From the IMG/VR virus record IMGVR_UViG_3300037137_001341, positions 1-64,000 of that record: DNA of 64,000 nt; one strand, written 5' to 3'. Under the pieces are notes generated by a model. That model saw only the letters and a list, made by a program, of their open reading frames with translations, was not told the origin of the DNA and did no database searches. Below, piece after piece: positions 15,527 to 22,835 of the stretch. Both the position numbers and the translations under genes were made by a program. Positions within the stretch are counted from its first letter, which is position 1. Every line of letters begins with the position of its first letter. The DNA comes from a virus.

Positions 15527-16096
15527 TCATGTGAGCCACTGCCAGATCGCTCCTGCCCATCCTGCGTAGCCCGCTGCGTTCGGGTGCAGGTGGTCCGGCG
15601 AGCGAGGGATCTCCAGGTTCTCGCTCTCGAAGTAGTACGGCACGTTCGCCCGGATCATGTCCGCCACGCCCTGGCGAGGAAACGGGAGAGCCGGCGGCCC
15701 GATCCAGACGATCTCGGCGCCGGTCGCGTGCAGCTTGTCGAGGAGCCTCGCGAGGTGCGGCGCCTCCCGGTCCACGGCGCCGGGGGATGTGGCCTCGTCG
15801 TTGGTCCCGAGCGAGACCAGGATCATGTTCGGCTGGAACGCCACCAGCGTCTCGTCGAGCCAGAGGTCTGTGTCCCACTGGTTGATCCGGGTGCCGACGA
15901 TCCCCTTGCCGACATATGCCTCGACGCCGGCCTCGGCCGCTAGCTGCTTGAACTGCGGGTTCAGGCCGACCGCCAGGCTGTCCCCGAACAGCAAGAGCCG
16001 GGTCTTGCTCGTGATCTTGGGCCGCCGCGTCGCGAGGGCGGCGAGCCCGACACCGGACGCGATCAGGAGTCCCCCCAGGAGCCACCGCTTGTCCAT
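15527..16096 (-). CDS. membrane-anchored SGNH/GDSL hydrolase
   Basis: A 189-aa esterase-type enzyme. An N-terminal membrane helix (about 5-23) precedes four SGNH blocks: GDS at 38-40 (nucleophile Ser), a Gly/Arg-containing block II (GIVGTRINQW), GTND at 97-100, and DHLHPNAAGY with D168 and H171. Such enzymes deacylate cell-wall or surface polysaccharides, which would suit phage entry or exit. The start chosen is an ATG with a TANNNT box nine bases upstream. A longer reading upstream has no signals. Confidence 0.8.
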   Translation of the reverse strand: MDKRWLLGGLLIASGVGLAALATRRPKITSKTRLLLFGDSLAVGLNPQFKQLAAEAGVEAYVGKGIVGTRINQWDTDLWLDETLVAFQPNMILVSLGTNDEATSPGAVDREAPHLARLLDKLHATGAEIVWIGPPALPFPRQGVADMIRANVPYYFESENLEIPRSPDHLHPNAAGYAGWAGAIWQWLT

Positions 16097-16105
16097 CGAC
16101 CCGGG

Positions 16106-16135
16106 ATGGTAGCACGTGGGGACATGTTCTAGAAT
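16106..16135. promoter_or_regulatory. divergent promoter pair
   Basis: On the minus strand TACCAT (complement of 16106-16111) is nine bases before the SGNH start. On the plus strand TAGAAT (16130-16135) is nine bases before the transglycosylase ATG. Both predict very short or absent leaders. The 48-base gap holds nothing else. Confidence 0.4.
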
Positions 16136-16144
16136 CCGGCCAGG

Positions 16145-16804
16145 ATGGCCTTCTCGAACGCCTGCGGCGGCCTGCGGTGGGACATGCAGGCGGACGGCCT
16201 CATCGCCGTGGAGGGCCAGGGCACCCCCGCGTTCGAGCCGGGGAGCATCCACTACAGGCAGATGGAGCAGACCTGGGCGAACTGGTCCGGGCTGATCCTG
16301 GACGCCGCAAGCGCGCACAAGGTCCCCCCGTCATGGATCCTCGCGGTGATGACCGAGGAGACGGGGCTCTGGAGCCCGAACGCGGAGGAGCAGGCGTCGA
16401 AGGTGTCGGGGGCGGGCGCTCGGGGGCTCATGCAGATCATGCCGGCGACAGCGCGCGGCTTCGGCGCGGACCCGGACCAGATGTACGACCCCGCGGCGAA
16501 CATCGAGGTAGGGGCCGCGCTGCTAGCCAAGCTAGCCAAGCTCCGGGACGGCCAGCTGCCGGAGATGGCGGCGGCCTACAATTCTGGAAGCGTCTGCTCG
16601 CCCGGTCGGAATCAGTGGAACCTCGCGATGGCCGACGACTACGCGGGGAATGTGATCCGGTGGAACAACGCTGCCGTCATGTACCTGGACATGAGCCCGC
16701 GACGGGGGAAGATGCTAGCCGGGCTAGCCATCGGTGCTGCGGGGCTGTACGCTGCTGCGGTGATCGCTGGGTTCGCGATGATGCCGAGGTGGTTGAGGCG
16801 ATGA
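16145..16804 (+). CDS. lytic transglycosylase (SLT type) with C-terminal membrane helix
   Basis: A 219-aa protein with the SLT signature: MTEETGLWSP with catalytic E72, GARGLMQIMP at 91-100, and AAYNSGS near Y145. It cleaves the beta-1,4 glycan bond of peptidoglycan with 1,6-anhydro product formation. A C-terminal hydrophobic helix (about 190-213) anchors it. There is no signal peptide. Two GCTAGC pairs lie inside the gene (about 16520-16540 and 16718-16735). The stop overlaps the next ATG. Confidence 0.85.
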   Translation: MAFSNACGGLRWDMQADGLIAVEGQGTPAFEPGSIHYRQMEQTWANWSGLILDAASAHKVPPSWILAVMTEETGLWSPNAEEQASKVSGAGARGLMQIMPATARGFGADPDQMYDPAANIEVGAALLAKLAKLRDGQLPEMAAAYNSGSVCSPGRNQWNLAMADDYAGNVIRWNNAAVMYLDMSPRRGKMLAGLAIGAAGLYAAAVIAGFAMMPRWLRR

Positions 16805-17496
16805 GCCGCATCCCGGTTCTGCGCAAGCGCTGCGTGTTCCACGTGGGCGATCCGACTGCCCCGCCGAGTCGCGCTGACTCCTCGTACGAAGGCCCTGGCC
16901 TGTCCGTCTCGGAGCACCCGGAGGAGTGGTCTCAGATCGCGCGCCTTGGCGGTTACGAAACGCACGCACTACGTCGCCTTGATGGGAAGCCGGGCGTGTT
17001 CGTGGACATGCTCCGCGGGCGGTCCCGTCGTCGGGGTCAGACTGGACTCGTGCTACCTGGGAAGCGCCCCAGCTGGCGCGAGACGCTGGAGAACTACGCC
17101 GTGAATGAGGGACTCCTGGTCCCGGCCAAGAGGTACGTCGCTAGGTGGTACGACGAGGAACTGGATCAGACCGTGGACATGTTGTTCACTGACCTTGCCG
17201 AAGCACAGAAGGAGGCAGACCTGGACGGAGACAGGGAAGGGGCCGTGCTGGAGCGCGCGGTGCTGGTCGCCACGGACGAGTTACGGAAGCTGCACTGGGG
17301 GCACCGCTTCTCCGGGCAACTGGATGACTCCCTGGCGGCCGACATCGCCGTCCTGTACCTCCTGAGCCTGGACGAAGCCTACGACGGCGCGTGGTGGAAC
17401 GAGGATCTAGCGCCGGAGATTTACTCCGCGCCTCGCGGAGTGATCTTCGAGAGCAAGCTGGCAGAGTGGGACATCGAGCGCGGAGGAGAGTGCTGA
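16801..17496 (+). CDS. 231-aa hypothetical protein
   Basis: Basic N-terminal third, then an acidic helical region (FTDLAEAQKEADLDGDREG). No catalytic signature seen. ATG overlaps the transglycosylase stop. It is followed after one base by the PcfJ-like gene, so the three form one unit. Function unknown. Confidence 0.6.
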   Translation: MSRIPVLRKRCVFHVGDPTAPPSRADSSYEGPGLSVSEHPEEWSQIARLGGYETHALRRLDGKPGVFVDMLRGRSRRRGQTGLVLPGKRPSWRETLENYAVNEGLLVPAKRYVARWYDEELDQTVDMLFTDLAEAQKEADLDGDREGAVLERAVLVATDELRKLHWGHRFSGQLDDSLAADIAVLYLLSLDEAYDGAWWNEDLAPEIYSAPRGVIFESKLAEWDIERGGEC

Positions 17497-17497
17497 C

Positions 17498-18832
17498 GTG
17501 ACCTACGACTACGAGCCCAACGCTCCGATCGACCGCCTCCGCTGGGTGGCGAAGACGTACGAGCACATGCCGGTGGTCGCGTGGGAGACGATCCGGGTCG
17601 CGCTGAACACTCTCGGTGTTGAGCTTCTCCAGCAGGAGAACGCGCTCTTCGATGGCACCGATGGCACCTGGGGCGTAGCCGCATCCTCGCGGGAGATGCA
17701 CTGGCGCAACGAGTTCGGGTTCGAGCGAGGTATCCGTGGCGCTCTGACGGCGAGACGGATCTCCGAGCTACTTACGATGCTTGAGCCGGAGCTTCCGCCG
17801 GATTCCGAATACGACTTCCTCTTTCCGTGGGTCGCCGCGCAGCTAGGACCGATCGCGAAGCGGACGCAGCGCGCCTGGAAACAGGAGCAGGAGGGTCGCA
17901 TCACGCATCCTCACGCGATGCACTGGTACGACGAGGCACCGATTTTCACAGCCATCGCGGAGGCGCTCACGCGGCGCGGCACCGCCATCGCTCAGTGGGC
18001 GCTCGCGAATCACATCGATCTCGGTAGGGTGACGGCCGCCGAGGCGATCGAAGCAGCGAAGAACTTCAAGGTCGTCGTCCGTGTGCCGCAAGGCCCAGTC
18101 GTCTACGAGTACGGCGACGGCTGGACCGTGCAGGAGCTTCCGCCGGAGGCGCTCGAAGCCGAGGGTAAGGTGATGCAGCACTGCGTAGGGACGTACTGCG
18201 AGCAGGTGCGCAGAGGAGACACCGTGATCTACAGCCTTCGCGATCCACAGGGGCAGCCGCACGTGACCATGGAGTTTCTGCCCGCAAGCGGTCGGTTCGA
18301 GCAGATTTACGGCAAGCAGAACGAGAGGCCGAAGCCGGAGTACGAGGCTCGGGTACGTGCGTTCATCCGTGACAAGTTCGACGCGGCTCCCGCGGCGATG
18401 CTCATGGCGGGTGCAGATCCGAAGAGTTTGGATCTGCGCGGCGCGTACCTGCGCGATGCGAACCTGCGCGATGCGAACCTGCGCGATGCGAACCTGCGCG
18501 AAGCGGACCTCGGCCGCGCGACTTTGGCCGCCGCGAACCTGACCGGCGCGAATCTGAGCTACGCGAACCTGACCGCCGCGAACCTGACCGGCGCGAACCT
18601 GAGCTACGCGAACCTGACCGGCGCGAACCTGAGCTACGCGAACCTGACCGGCGCGAACCTGAGCCGCGCGAACCTGACCGGCGCGAACCTGACCGGCGCG
18701 AACCTGAGCTACGCGAACCTGACCGGCGCGAACCTGAGCTACGCGAACCTGACCGGCGCGAACCTGAGCTACGCGAACCTGACCGGCGCGAACCTGCGCG
18801 GCGCAAACACCGAAGGAGCCGTCGGGCTGTGA
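17498..18832 (+). CDS. PcfJ-like domain fused to pentapeptide repeats
   Basis: A 444-aa protein. Residues about 200-300 carry the PcfJ-like pattern: GKVMQHCVGTYC, then a polar loop, VIYSLRD, HVTMEF and IYGKQNERP. PcfJ-like proteins occur on conjugative plasmids and phages with unclear function. Residues about 310-440 are some 25 A(D/N)LxX pentapeptides, which fold as a right-handed beta helix and in some proteins mimic DNA (gyrase protection). I am not aware of this fusion as a standard architecture. GTG start follows GGAGAGTGCTGAC. Confidence 0.7.
   Translation: MTYDYEPNAPIDRLRWVAKTYEHMPVVAWETIRVALNTLGVELLQQENALFDGTDGTWGVAASSREMHWRNEFGFERGIRGALTARRISELLTMLEPELPPDSEYDFLFPWVAAQLGPIAKRTQRAWKQEQEGRITHPHAMHWYDEAPIFTAIAEALTRRGTAIAQWALANHIDLGRVTAAEAIEAAKNFKVVVRVPQGPVVYEYGDGWTVQELPPEALEAEGKVMQHCVGTYCEQVRRGDTVIYSLRDPQGQPHVTMEFLPASGRFEQIYGKQNERPKPEYEARVRAFIRDKFDAAPAAMLMAGADPKSLDLRGAYLRDANLRDANLRDANLREADLGRATLAAANLTGANLSYANLTAANLTGANLSYANLTGANLSYANLTGANLSRANLTGANLTGANLSYANLTGANLSYANLTGANLSYANLTGANLRGANTEGAVGL
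18533..18803 (+). repeat. 30-bp tandem repeats encoding pentapeptides
   Basis: About nine near-identical units alternating GCGAACCTGACCGGC and GCGAACCTGAGCTAC, in frame with the pentapeptide-repeat domain. The near-identity at DNA level, including third positions, points to recent expansion by slippage or recombination. Confidence 0.85.
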
Positions 18833-19011
18833 CCTACGAGTACCAGTGCACCGATCCCGCGTGCCACCACGAGTGGGAGGCCGAGCAGAAGATCACGGCG
18901 GCTCCTCTGCGCACATGCCCGAAGTGTGCGAAGGCGACGGCGAAGCGCCTGATCTCGAAGAGCGCGTTCGTGCTGAACGGCGAAGGCTGGTTCAAGAGCG
19001 GGGGGTACTGA
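18829..19011 (+). CDS. FmdB-like zinc ribbon protein
   Basis: A 60-aa protein opening MTYEYQCTDPACHHEWEAEQ and continuing CPKC..A.RLISKSAFVLNGEGWF, the typical layout of the FmdB/CxxC small regulatory family (Y-x-C-x(2)C-x-H...CPxCG...). Usually a transcription-associated zinc ribbon of uncertain role. GTG overlaps the previous stop and the end overlaps the nucleotidyltransferase ATG. Confidence 0.75.
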   Translation: MTYEYQCTDPACHHEWEAEQKITAAPLRTCPKCAKATAKRLISKSAFVLNGEGWFKSGGY

Positions 19012-20597
19012 TGTACGAGCCGAACGCCTCCGAGGTACATGCCCGGTCGGTCGCGCTGATGCGCTTCCTGTCCGCCGTCGCGCGCCACGCGCATGTGGCC
19101 GAGCACGTGTACGTCGTGGGAGGAGCCGTCAGGAACTACGTCCTGGGCGAGCCCATCAAGGACATTGACGTTGTCGTGGACAGCATCGGAGCGCGTCACG
19201 ACTCCGAGTGGTTCGCTCGTCGGATCGCGACCGAGATCCCGACGTCCACGAACCTCACGACGAACCAGTACGGCGTCGCGATCCTGACCATCAAGGGCGA
19301 CTGGTCCCTCGACGGCCACCCGATGCAGGGCGAGGTCATGGAGATCGCGAACGCCCGCGCCGAGTCCTACGGAGGCGGCGGCCAGGGGTACAAGCCCACG
19401 GACGTGCGCCCTGCGACCATTGAGGAGGACGTGTACCGGCGCGAGTTCACGTTCAACACGCTGCTCTGGCGGCTCTCCGATCTCGCCGACGGTCCAGACG
19501 GCGCTCCGATCATCGACATCACCGGGCGGGGGCTGATCGATCTGGAGAACCGGCAGATCCGCACGCCGTCGCCCGCGGACCAGACCTTCTCGGACGACCC
19601 GACGCGCATGCTCCGGGCGGTGAAGTTCGCGCTCCGGTACGGCTTCGAGATCCCCTCCGAGGTCGTCGAGTCCATCCGACGGAACGCCGGCACGCTACGG
19701 GATGTGCCCTGGGAGCCGGTGACAGCGCTCCTGGTGAACAACGTCCTGCGCATGGAGAACGCGCTCGACGGGCTCCCGATGCTCGCCCAGTTGGGCCTGC
19801 TCGACGTCCTCGTGGACATCACGCGACAGGGGCCGGCACGGGCCTACCTGAGCCGGCAGATGAAGGAGGAGCGCCGCCCCCAGCTTCTGGTGCTCATGCT
19901 CGACGCCGGCTTCGACCTGGACATCCCCGTCGCCAAGCTCACCCCGGAGCAGCGGGAGCGCCTCCTGGCGGTCACGGGGGACATGACAGACGCAGACGCG
20001 GGGGCCTTTCTGACAGCCGTCGAGAGGCCCCCGGTGGACAACATGCGGGTCATCTCGACGCTGGGCCTCAAGCCGCACGACAGGGGCCTCATCGGGCCGC
20101 TGGCGCGCGAGGCGCTGCTCGGCCACCCATCGCTCGCCGACGATCCGATGGAATTAACACGGCGCGTCATCGGGTCCTGGCCGGGTCTGCAGCGGAACGC
20201 CGCGAAGAAAGTGGTCTATGCTGCCGTATTCCTTGAGGAATCCAGCCGCGAGGAGCTTCTGGCGTGGTGGTCGGAGCACGTAGGACATGTGCTCCTGCCG
20301 AAGCTGTACGCCCACCACATGACCATCGCCTTCAAGCCGAGCCCGGAGGTTCTTGGGCTCCTGCCTCTCGGGGCTCGCGTCCAGGTACATGTCGTGGGCT
20401 GGGGCGACGACGGGCAGGCGCAGGCGGTCGTGGTGCGGGCCAACATCCCGAGCGCGAACCCGGTGCCGCATGTGACGGTGGCGACGGCCGAGGGGGTCTC
20501 TCCGGCGCACTCGAACGCGCTGCTGTCAGAGCCGCCGTCCTGGGTCGTGGTGTACGACGGGCCGGTCCTACACGGCACCGTGGGGACGTTCCCATGA
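19011..20597 (+). CDS. CCA-adding/poly(A)-polymerase-type nucleotidyltransferase fused to 2H phosphoesterase
   Basis: A 528-aa protein. N-terminal class II nucleotidyltransferase: VVGGAVRNYVLG at 35-46, metal-binding D51 and D53 in KDIDVVV, RREFTFNTL at 143-151, and DDPTRMLRAVKFA at 195-207, the neck region of CCA-adding enzymes. After a helical middle, a C-terminal domain has HHMTIAF near residue 433 and HVTVAT near 487, the paired H-x-T/S motifs of 2H phosphoesterases (2',3'-cyclic phosphodiesterase type). One chain could therefore open a cyclic phosphate and add CCA. The next two genes overlap it and encode phosphatase and kinase folds. Confidence 0.82.
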   Translation: MYEPNASEVHARSVALMRFLSAVARHAHVAEHVYVVGGAVRNYVLGEPIKDIDVVVDSIGARHDSEWFARRIATEIPTSTNLTTNQYGVAILTIKGDWSLDGHPMQGEVMEIANARAESYGGGGQGYKPTDVRPATIEEDVYRREFTFNTLLWRLSDLADGPDGAPIIDITGRGLIDLENRQIRTPSPADQTFSDDPTRMLRAVKFALRYGFEIPSEVVESIRRNAGTLRDVPWEPVTALLVNNVLRMENALDGLPMLAQLGLLDVLVDITRQGPARAYLSRQMKEERRPQLLVLMLDAGFDLDIPVAKLTPEQRERLLAVTGDMTDADAGAFLTAVERPPVDNMRVISTLGLKPHDRGLIGPLAREALLGHPSLADDPMELTRRVIGSWPGLQRNAAKKVVYAAVFLEESSREELLAWWSEHVGHVLLPKLYAHHMTIAFKPSPEVLGLLPLGARVQVHVVGWGDDGQAQAVVVRANIPSANPVPHVTVATAEGVSPAHSNALLSEPPSWVVVYDGPVLHGTVGTFP

Positions 20598-21097
20598 GGC
20601 CGACGCGCTTGGAGGTCTTCGACTTCGACAACACGCTGTTCCGGTCCCCGGACAAGCCTGCGGGGTGGCCCGAGGGCAAGGGCTGGTGGGGCCGGCCCGA
20701 GTCCCTGCAGGAGCCGTGCGTGCCGACACATCCCACAGCGGACTGGTGGATCGAGGAGACGGTCAGCCAGGCCCGCCGCGCGATCGACGACCCGGACACG
20801 CTGGCCGTCCTGATGACGGGGCGGCTCGTGAAGCGCTTCACCGAGCGCGTCCGCGACCTGCTCGGGCAGATGTCCCTGGAGTTCGACGAGGTGCACCTCA
20901 CGACGGGAGGCGGCACCCTGCCGTTCAAGCTCAATGCGATCCTACGGATCTTGGAGGAGCGCCCCGAGATCGAGTACATCAGGATCTGGGACGACCGCGA
21001 GGAGCACATGCCGGAGTTCGCGCGGGTGCTCGACGAGACGGGGATCCCGTACGACCTGCGGCTCGTGGACGCGGACATGAAGGAGGCTCTGTGCTGA
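20594..21097 (+). CDS. HAD-fold phosphatase of the Swiss Army Knife RNA-repair type
   Basis: A 167-aa HAD protein. Motif I is VFDFDNTLF with D10 and D12. Motif II is LMTGRL. Motif IV is IWDDREEHMPEF. The opening LEVFDFDNTLFRSP and the following GWW tract match the HAD_SAK family linked to RNA repair, where it is expected to remove 3' or 5' phosphates. ATG overlaps the nucleotidyltransferase stop, and the stop overlaps the kinase start. Confidence 0.78.
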   Translation: MRPTRLEVFDFDNTLFRSPDKPAGWPEGKGWWGRPESLQEPCVPTHPTADWWIEETVSQARRAIDDPDTLAVLMTGRLVKRFTERVRDLLGQMSLEFDEVHLTTGGGTLPFKLNAILRILEERPEIEYIRIWDDREEHMPEFARVLDETGIPYDLRLVDADMKEALC

Positions 21098-21525
21098 GAG
21101 CGATCATCATGCGAGGGCTCCCCGGATGCGGGAAGAGCACGCTGGCCGCCGACCTGGCGCGCGAGGAGCCGCTCGACGTCTTCTCAACCGACGACTACTT
21201 CGGCGACCCGTACACCTTCGACCCGAGCAAGATCAGCGAGGCACATGCCTGGAACCTGCGCCGCTGGATCGAAGCGGCGCAGCGAGGCGTGAGCAACATC
21301 GCGTGCGCGAACACGAACATCCACGTCTCCGAGGTCGCGCCCTACTGGGCGACGGCAGCGGCCTACGGCTACGAGCCGGTGATCATGCAGCTGGACTGTA
21401 ACCCAGAGGTGTCCATCGCGCGGAACGTCCACGACGTCCCGGAGGCAGTCATCCGGCGCATGTACGCGGCGATGCCGGAGCAGGAAGCCCTCTTCCCGCC
21501 ATGGTGGACCGTGGAGCACGTGTGA
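21091..21525 (+). CDS. P-loop polynucleotide-kinase-like protein
   Basis: A 144-aa P-loop protein. Walker A GLPGCGKST lies at residues 9-17. STDDYF at 32-37 is typical of T4 Pnkp/N4BP2-like kinases, where the Asp activates the 5'-OH. A lid Arg is likely in ARNVHDVPEAVIRRM. The protein is short, a bare kinase domain. With the two preceding genes it makes an RNA 5'-kinase, phosphatase, cyclic phosphodiesterase and CCA-adding set. GTG overlaps the HAD stop. Confidence 0.78.
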   Translation: MLRAIIMRGLPGCGKSTLAADLAREEPLDVFSTDDYFGDPYTFDPSKISEAHAWNLRRWIEAAQRGVSNIACANTNIHVSEVAPYWATAAAYGYEPVIMQLDCNPEVSIARNVHDVPEAVIRRMYAAMPEQEALFPPWWTVEHV

Positions 21526-21836
21526 TGGACTTCGAGCGCGGGGATTGCGCCGTTCTCGCTCTGAGACTCAGAGAACTCACCGGCTTCCCTCTCGTTGGAA
21601 TGTTCGAGGGAGGAGACTTGCACCACGTCGCTGTCGAGGTGGATCGCGGTCATGTGCTAGACGTCGCGGGGGTAACGGCGAAGCGCGAACGGGCAACGGA
21701 TGCCGGAAGACCGAAGGGGCGTTGGCGGCGCATCGATCTGCGCACCATACGTGCCCACGGTCTACCCGGCTTCGAGGGCTACGACGGCGAGGAGCTTGAC
21801 GAGGTGGACGCCGTGGCGGAAGGCTTGGCACAGTGA
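21525..21836 (+). CDS. small papain/NlpC-like protein (Cys-His-Asp)
   Basis: A 103-aa protein with GDCAVLALRLRELTG (C8 at the start of a helix), HHVAVEVDRGHVLDV (His then Asp), the order of a papain-like Cys-His-Asp site. Similar short proteins are frequent in actinobacterial and phage genomes without a known role. Start is ATG directly at the kinase stop, or GTG one codon earlier. Confidence 0.55.
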   Translation: MDFERGDCAVLALRLRELTGFPLVGMFEGGDLHHVAVEVDRGHVLDVAGVTAKRERATDAGRPKGRWRRIDLRTIRAHGLPGFEGYDGEELDEVDAVAEGLAQ

Positions 21837-22093
21837 CCGACGACGTGAAGGCGTGGCTCGCCGAGCAAGCCCCCGACGCGCTCCTCGCAGACGGCTTCGA
21901 GGACGCGATCATCGGCATTGTCCAGCGCGTGAGCCAGCCGACTATAGTGCTCTACGACCGGGACAAGTGCATCGCGATCTTGCAGCGCGACATGTCCTAC
22001 GAGGACGCACTGGAGTTCTTCGACTTCAACACGTCGGGCGCATGGGTTGGCAACGGAACACCGGGGTTCCTCGTGCGGCTGCCGGGGGATTGA
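21833..22093 (+). CDS. conserved phage hypothetical protein (DGFxDAIIG family)
   Basis: An 86-aa protein with DGFEDAIIGIVQR, VLYDRDKCIAIL and EFFDFNTSGAWVGNGTP. This order of motifs is shared by a very widespread unnamed family in phages and mobile elements. No enzymatic activity is known. GTG overlaps the previous stop. Confidence 0.75.
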   Translation: MTDDVKAWLAEQAPDALLADGFEDAIIGIVQRVSQPTIVLYDRDKCIAILQRDMSYEDALEFFDFNTSGAWVGNGTPGFLVRLPGD

Positions 22094-22096
22094 GCC

Positions 22097-22627
22097 ATGG
22101 GAGGCACCGTCCGCGTCCCCCTGCCGCACGGGCTCTACGCCCTGATCGATGCCTCTGACGCGAAAGAGGTGGGCCAGTTCACGTGGCACCTGAAGACGAA
22201 GGCGTCGCAGCCCGACAAGGTCTACGCGCAGACGTCGTTCCGAGTGACACCGGGCCGCGATGGCAAGAAGCAGTCGGTCATGCTGCACCGGTTCGTGATG
22301 GGCGCCCGCCCCGGCGAGTTGGTGGATCATGTGTCCGGGGACACACTCGACTGCCGCAAGAAGAACCTGCGTGTCACGTCGGCGCGCGGGAACTCCACCA
22401 ACGTCACGAGCAGCAAGAACCAGAAGAAGGGCGGCTACAAGGGCGTTTCCTGGAACTCCAACGCCGGCAAGTGGGAGGCAGGCATATGCGCTGGGGACGT
22501 CACGCCGAGCGGACGCAAGCGCCGGCTCTACCTCGGGCTCTTCGACAACCCTCGTGAAGCGGCGCGTGTGTACGACGCAGCGGCGCGTAGCTACTTCGGG
22601 AAGTACGCCTCGCTGAACTTTCCATGA
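22097..22627 (+). CDS. HNH homing endonuclease with AP2 DNA-binding domain
   Basis: A 176-aa protein. An HNH_3-type nuclease core spans about 20-100 (HRFVMGARPGELVDH, then LDCRKKNLRVTSARGNSTN). The C-terminal AP2 domain reads YKGVSWNSNAGKWEAGI, then LYLGLFDNPREAARVYDAAA, typical of phage free-standing homing nucleases. It likely inserts itself by cutting cognate DNA lacking the gene. Its presence just after the RNA-repair cassette suggests a selfish insertion. No intron boundary is visible around it. Confidence 0.88.
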   Translation: MGGTVRVPLPHGLYALIDASDAKEVGQFTWHLKTKASQPDKVYAQTSFRVTPGRDGKKQSVMLHRFVMGARPGELVDHVSGDTLDCRKKNLRVTSARGNSTNVTSSKNQKKGGYKGVSWNSNAGKWEAGICAGDVTPSGRKRRLYLGLFDNPREAARVYDAAARSYFGKYASLNFP

Positions 22628-22666
22628 TCACATTCGAGCCGGTGACGCCGGCAGGAAGTGATCGTG

Positions 22667-22828
22667 ATGGCTCACCACAAACGCGGGAAGCGCAAGGACG
22701 TTCGAGCAGGCTGCATCTTCTGCAAGCCCTGGAAGTCCAACGGCAACAAGAACAATTGGAGCCATCAGCGTCGCCAGGAGCAGCGGGCTCGGATCTCCGA
22801 CCGTGAGCGCCAAAGCGGAGCGACCTGA
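22667..22828 (+). CDS. 53-aa basic protein (AHHKRGKR..CIFCKPWK family)
   Basis: The peptide starts MAHHKRGKRKDVRAGCIFCKPWK and continues with an Arg/Gln-rich helix (RRQEQRARISDRERQ). This layout is shared by a common small bacterial and phage protein family with one CxxC, function unknown. AGGAAG sits nine bases before ATG. It ends seven bases before the convergent kinase-like gene. Confidence 0.65.
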   Translation: MAHHKRGKRKDVRAGCIFCKPWKSNGNKNNWSHQRRQEQRARISDRERQSGAT

Positions 22829-22835
22829 GCGCCTA

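Noticed and set aside
18533-18803. Tandem repeats considered as a CRISPR array
   Set aside because: No unique spacers of constant length; the repeats are in frame and encode pentapeptides. The same reasoning applies to 59655-60860.
18402-18806. Minus-strand ORF of Arg/Ser/Gly repeats over the pentapeptide array
   Set aside because: It is the complement of the plus-strand tandem repeats and has no start signal. The plus-strand frame has the functional motif.
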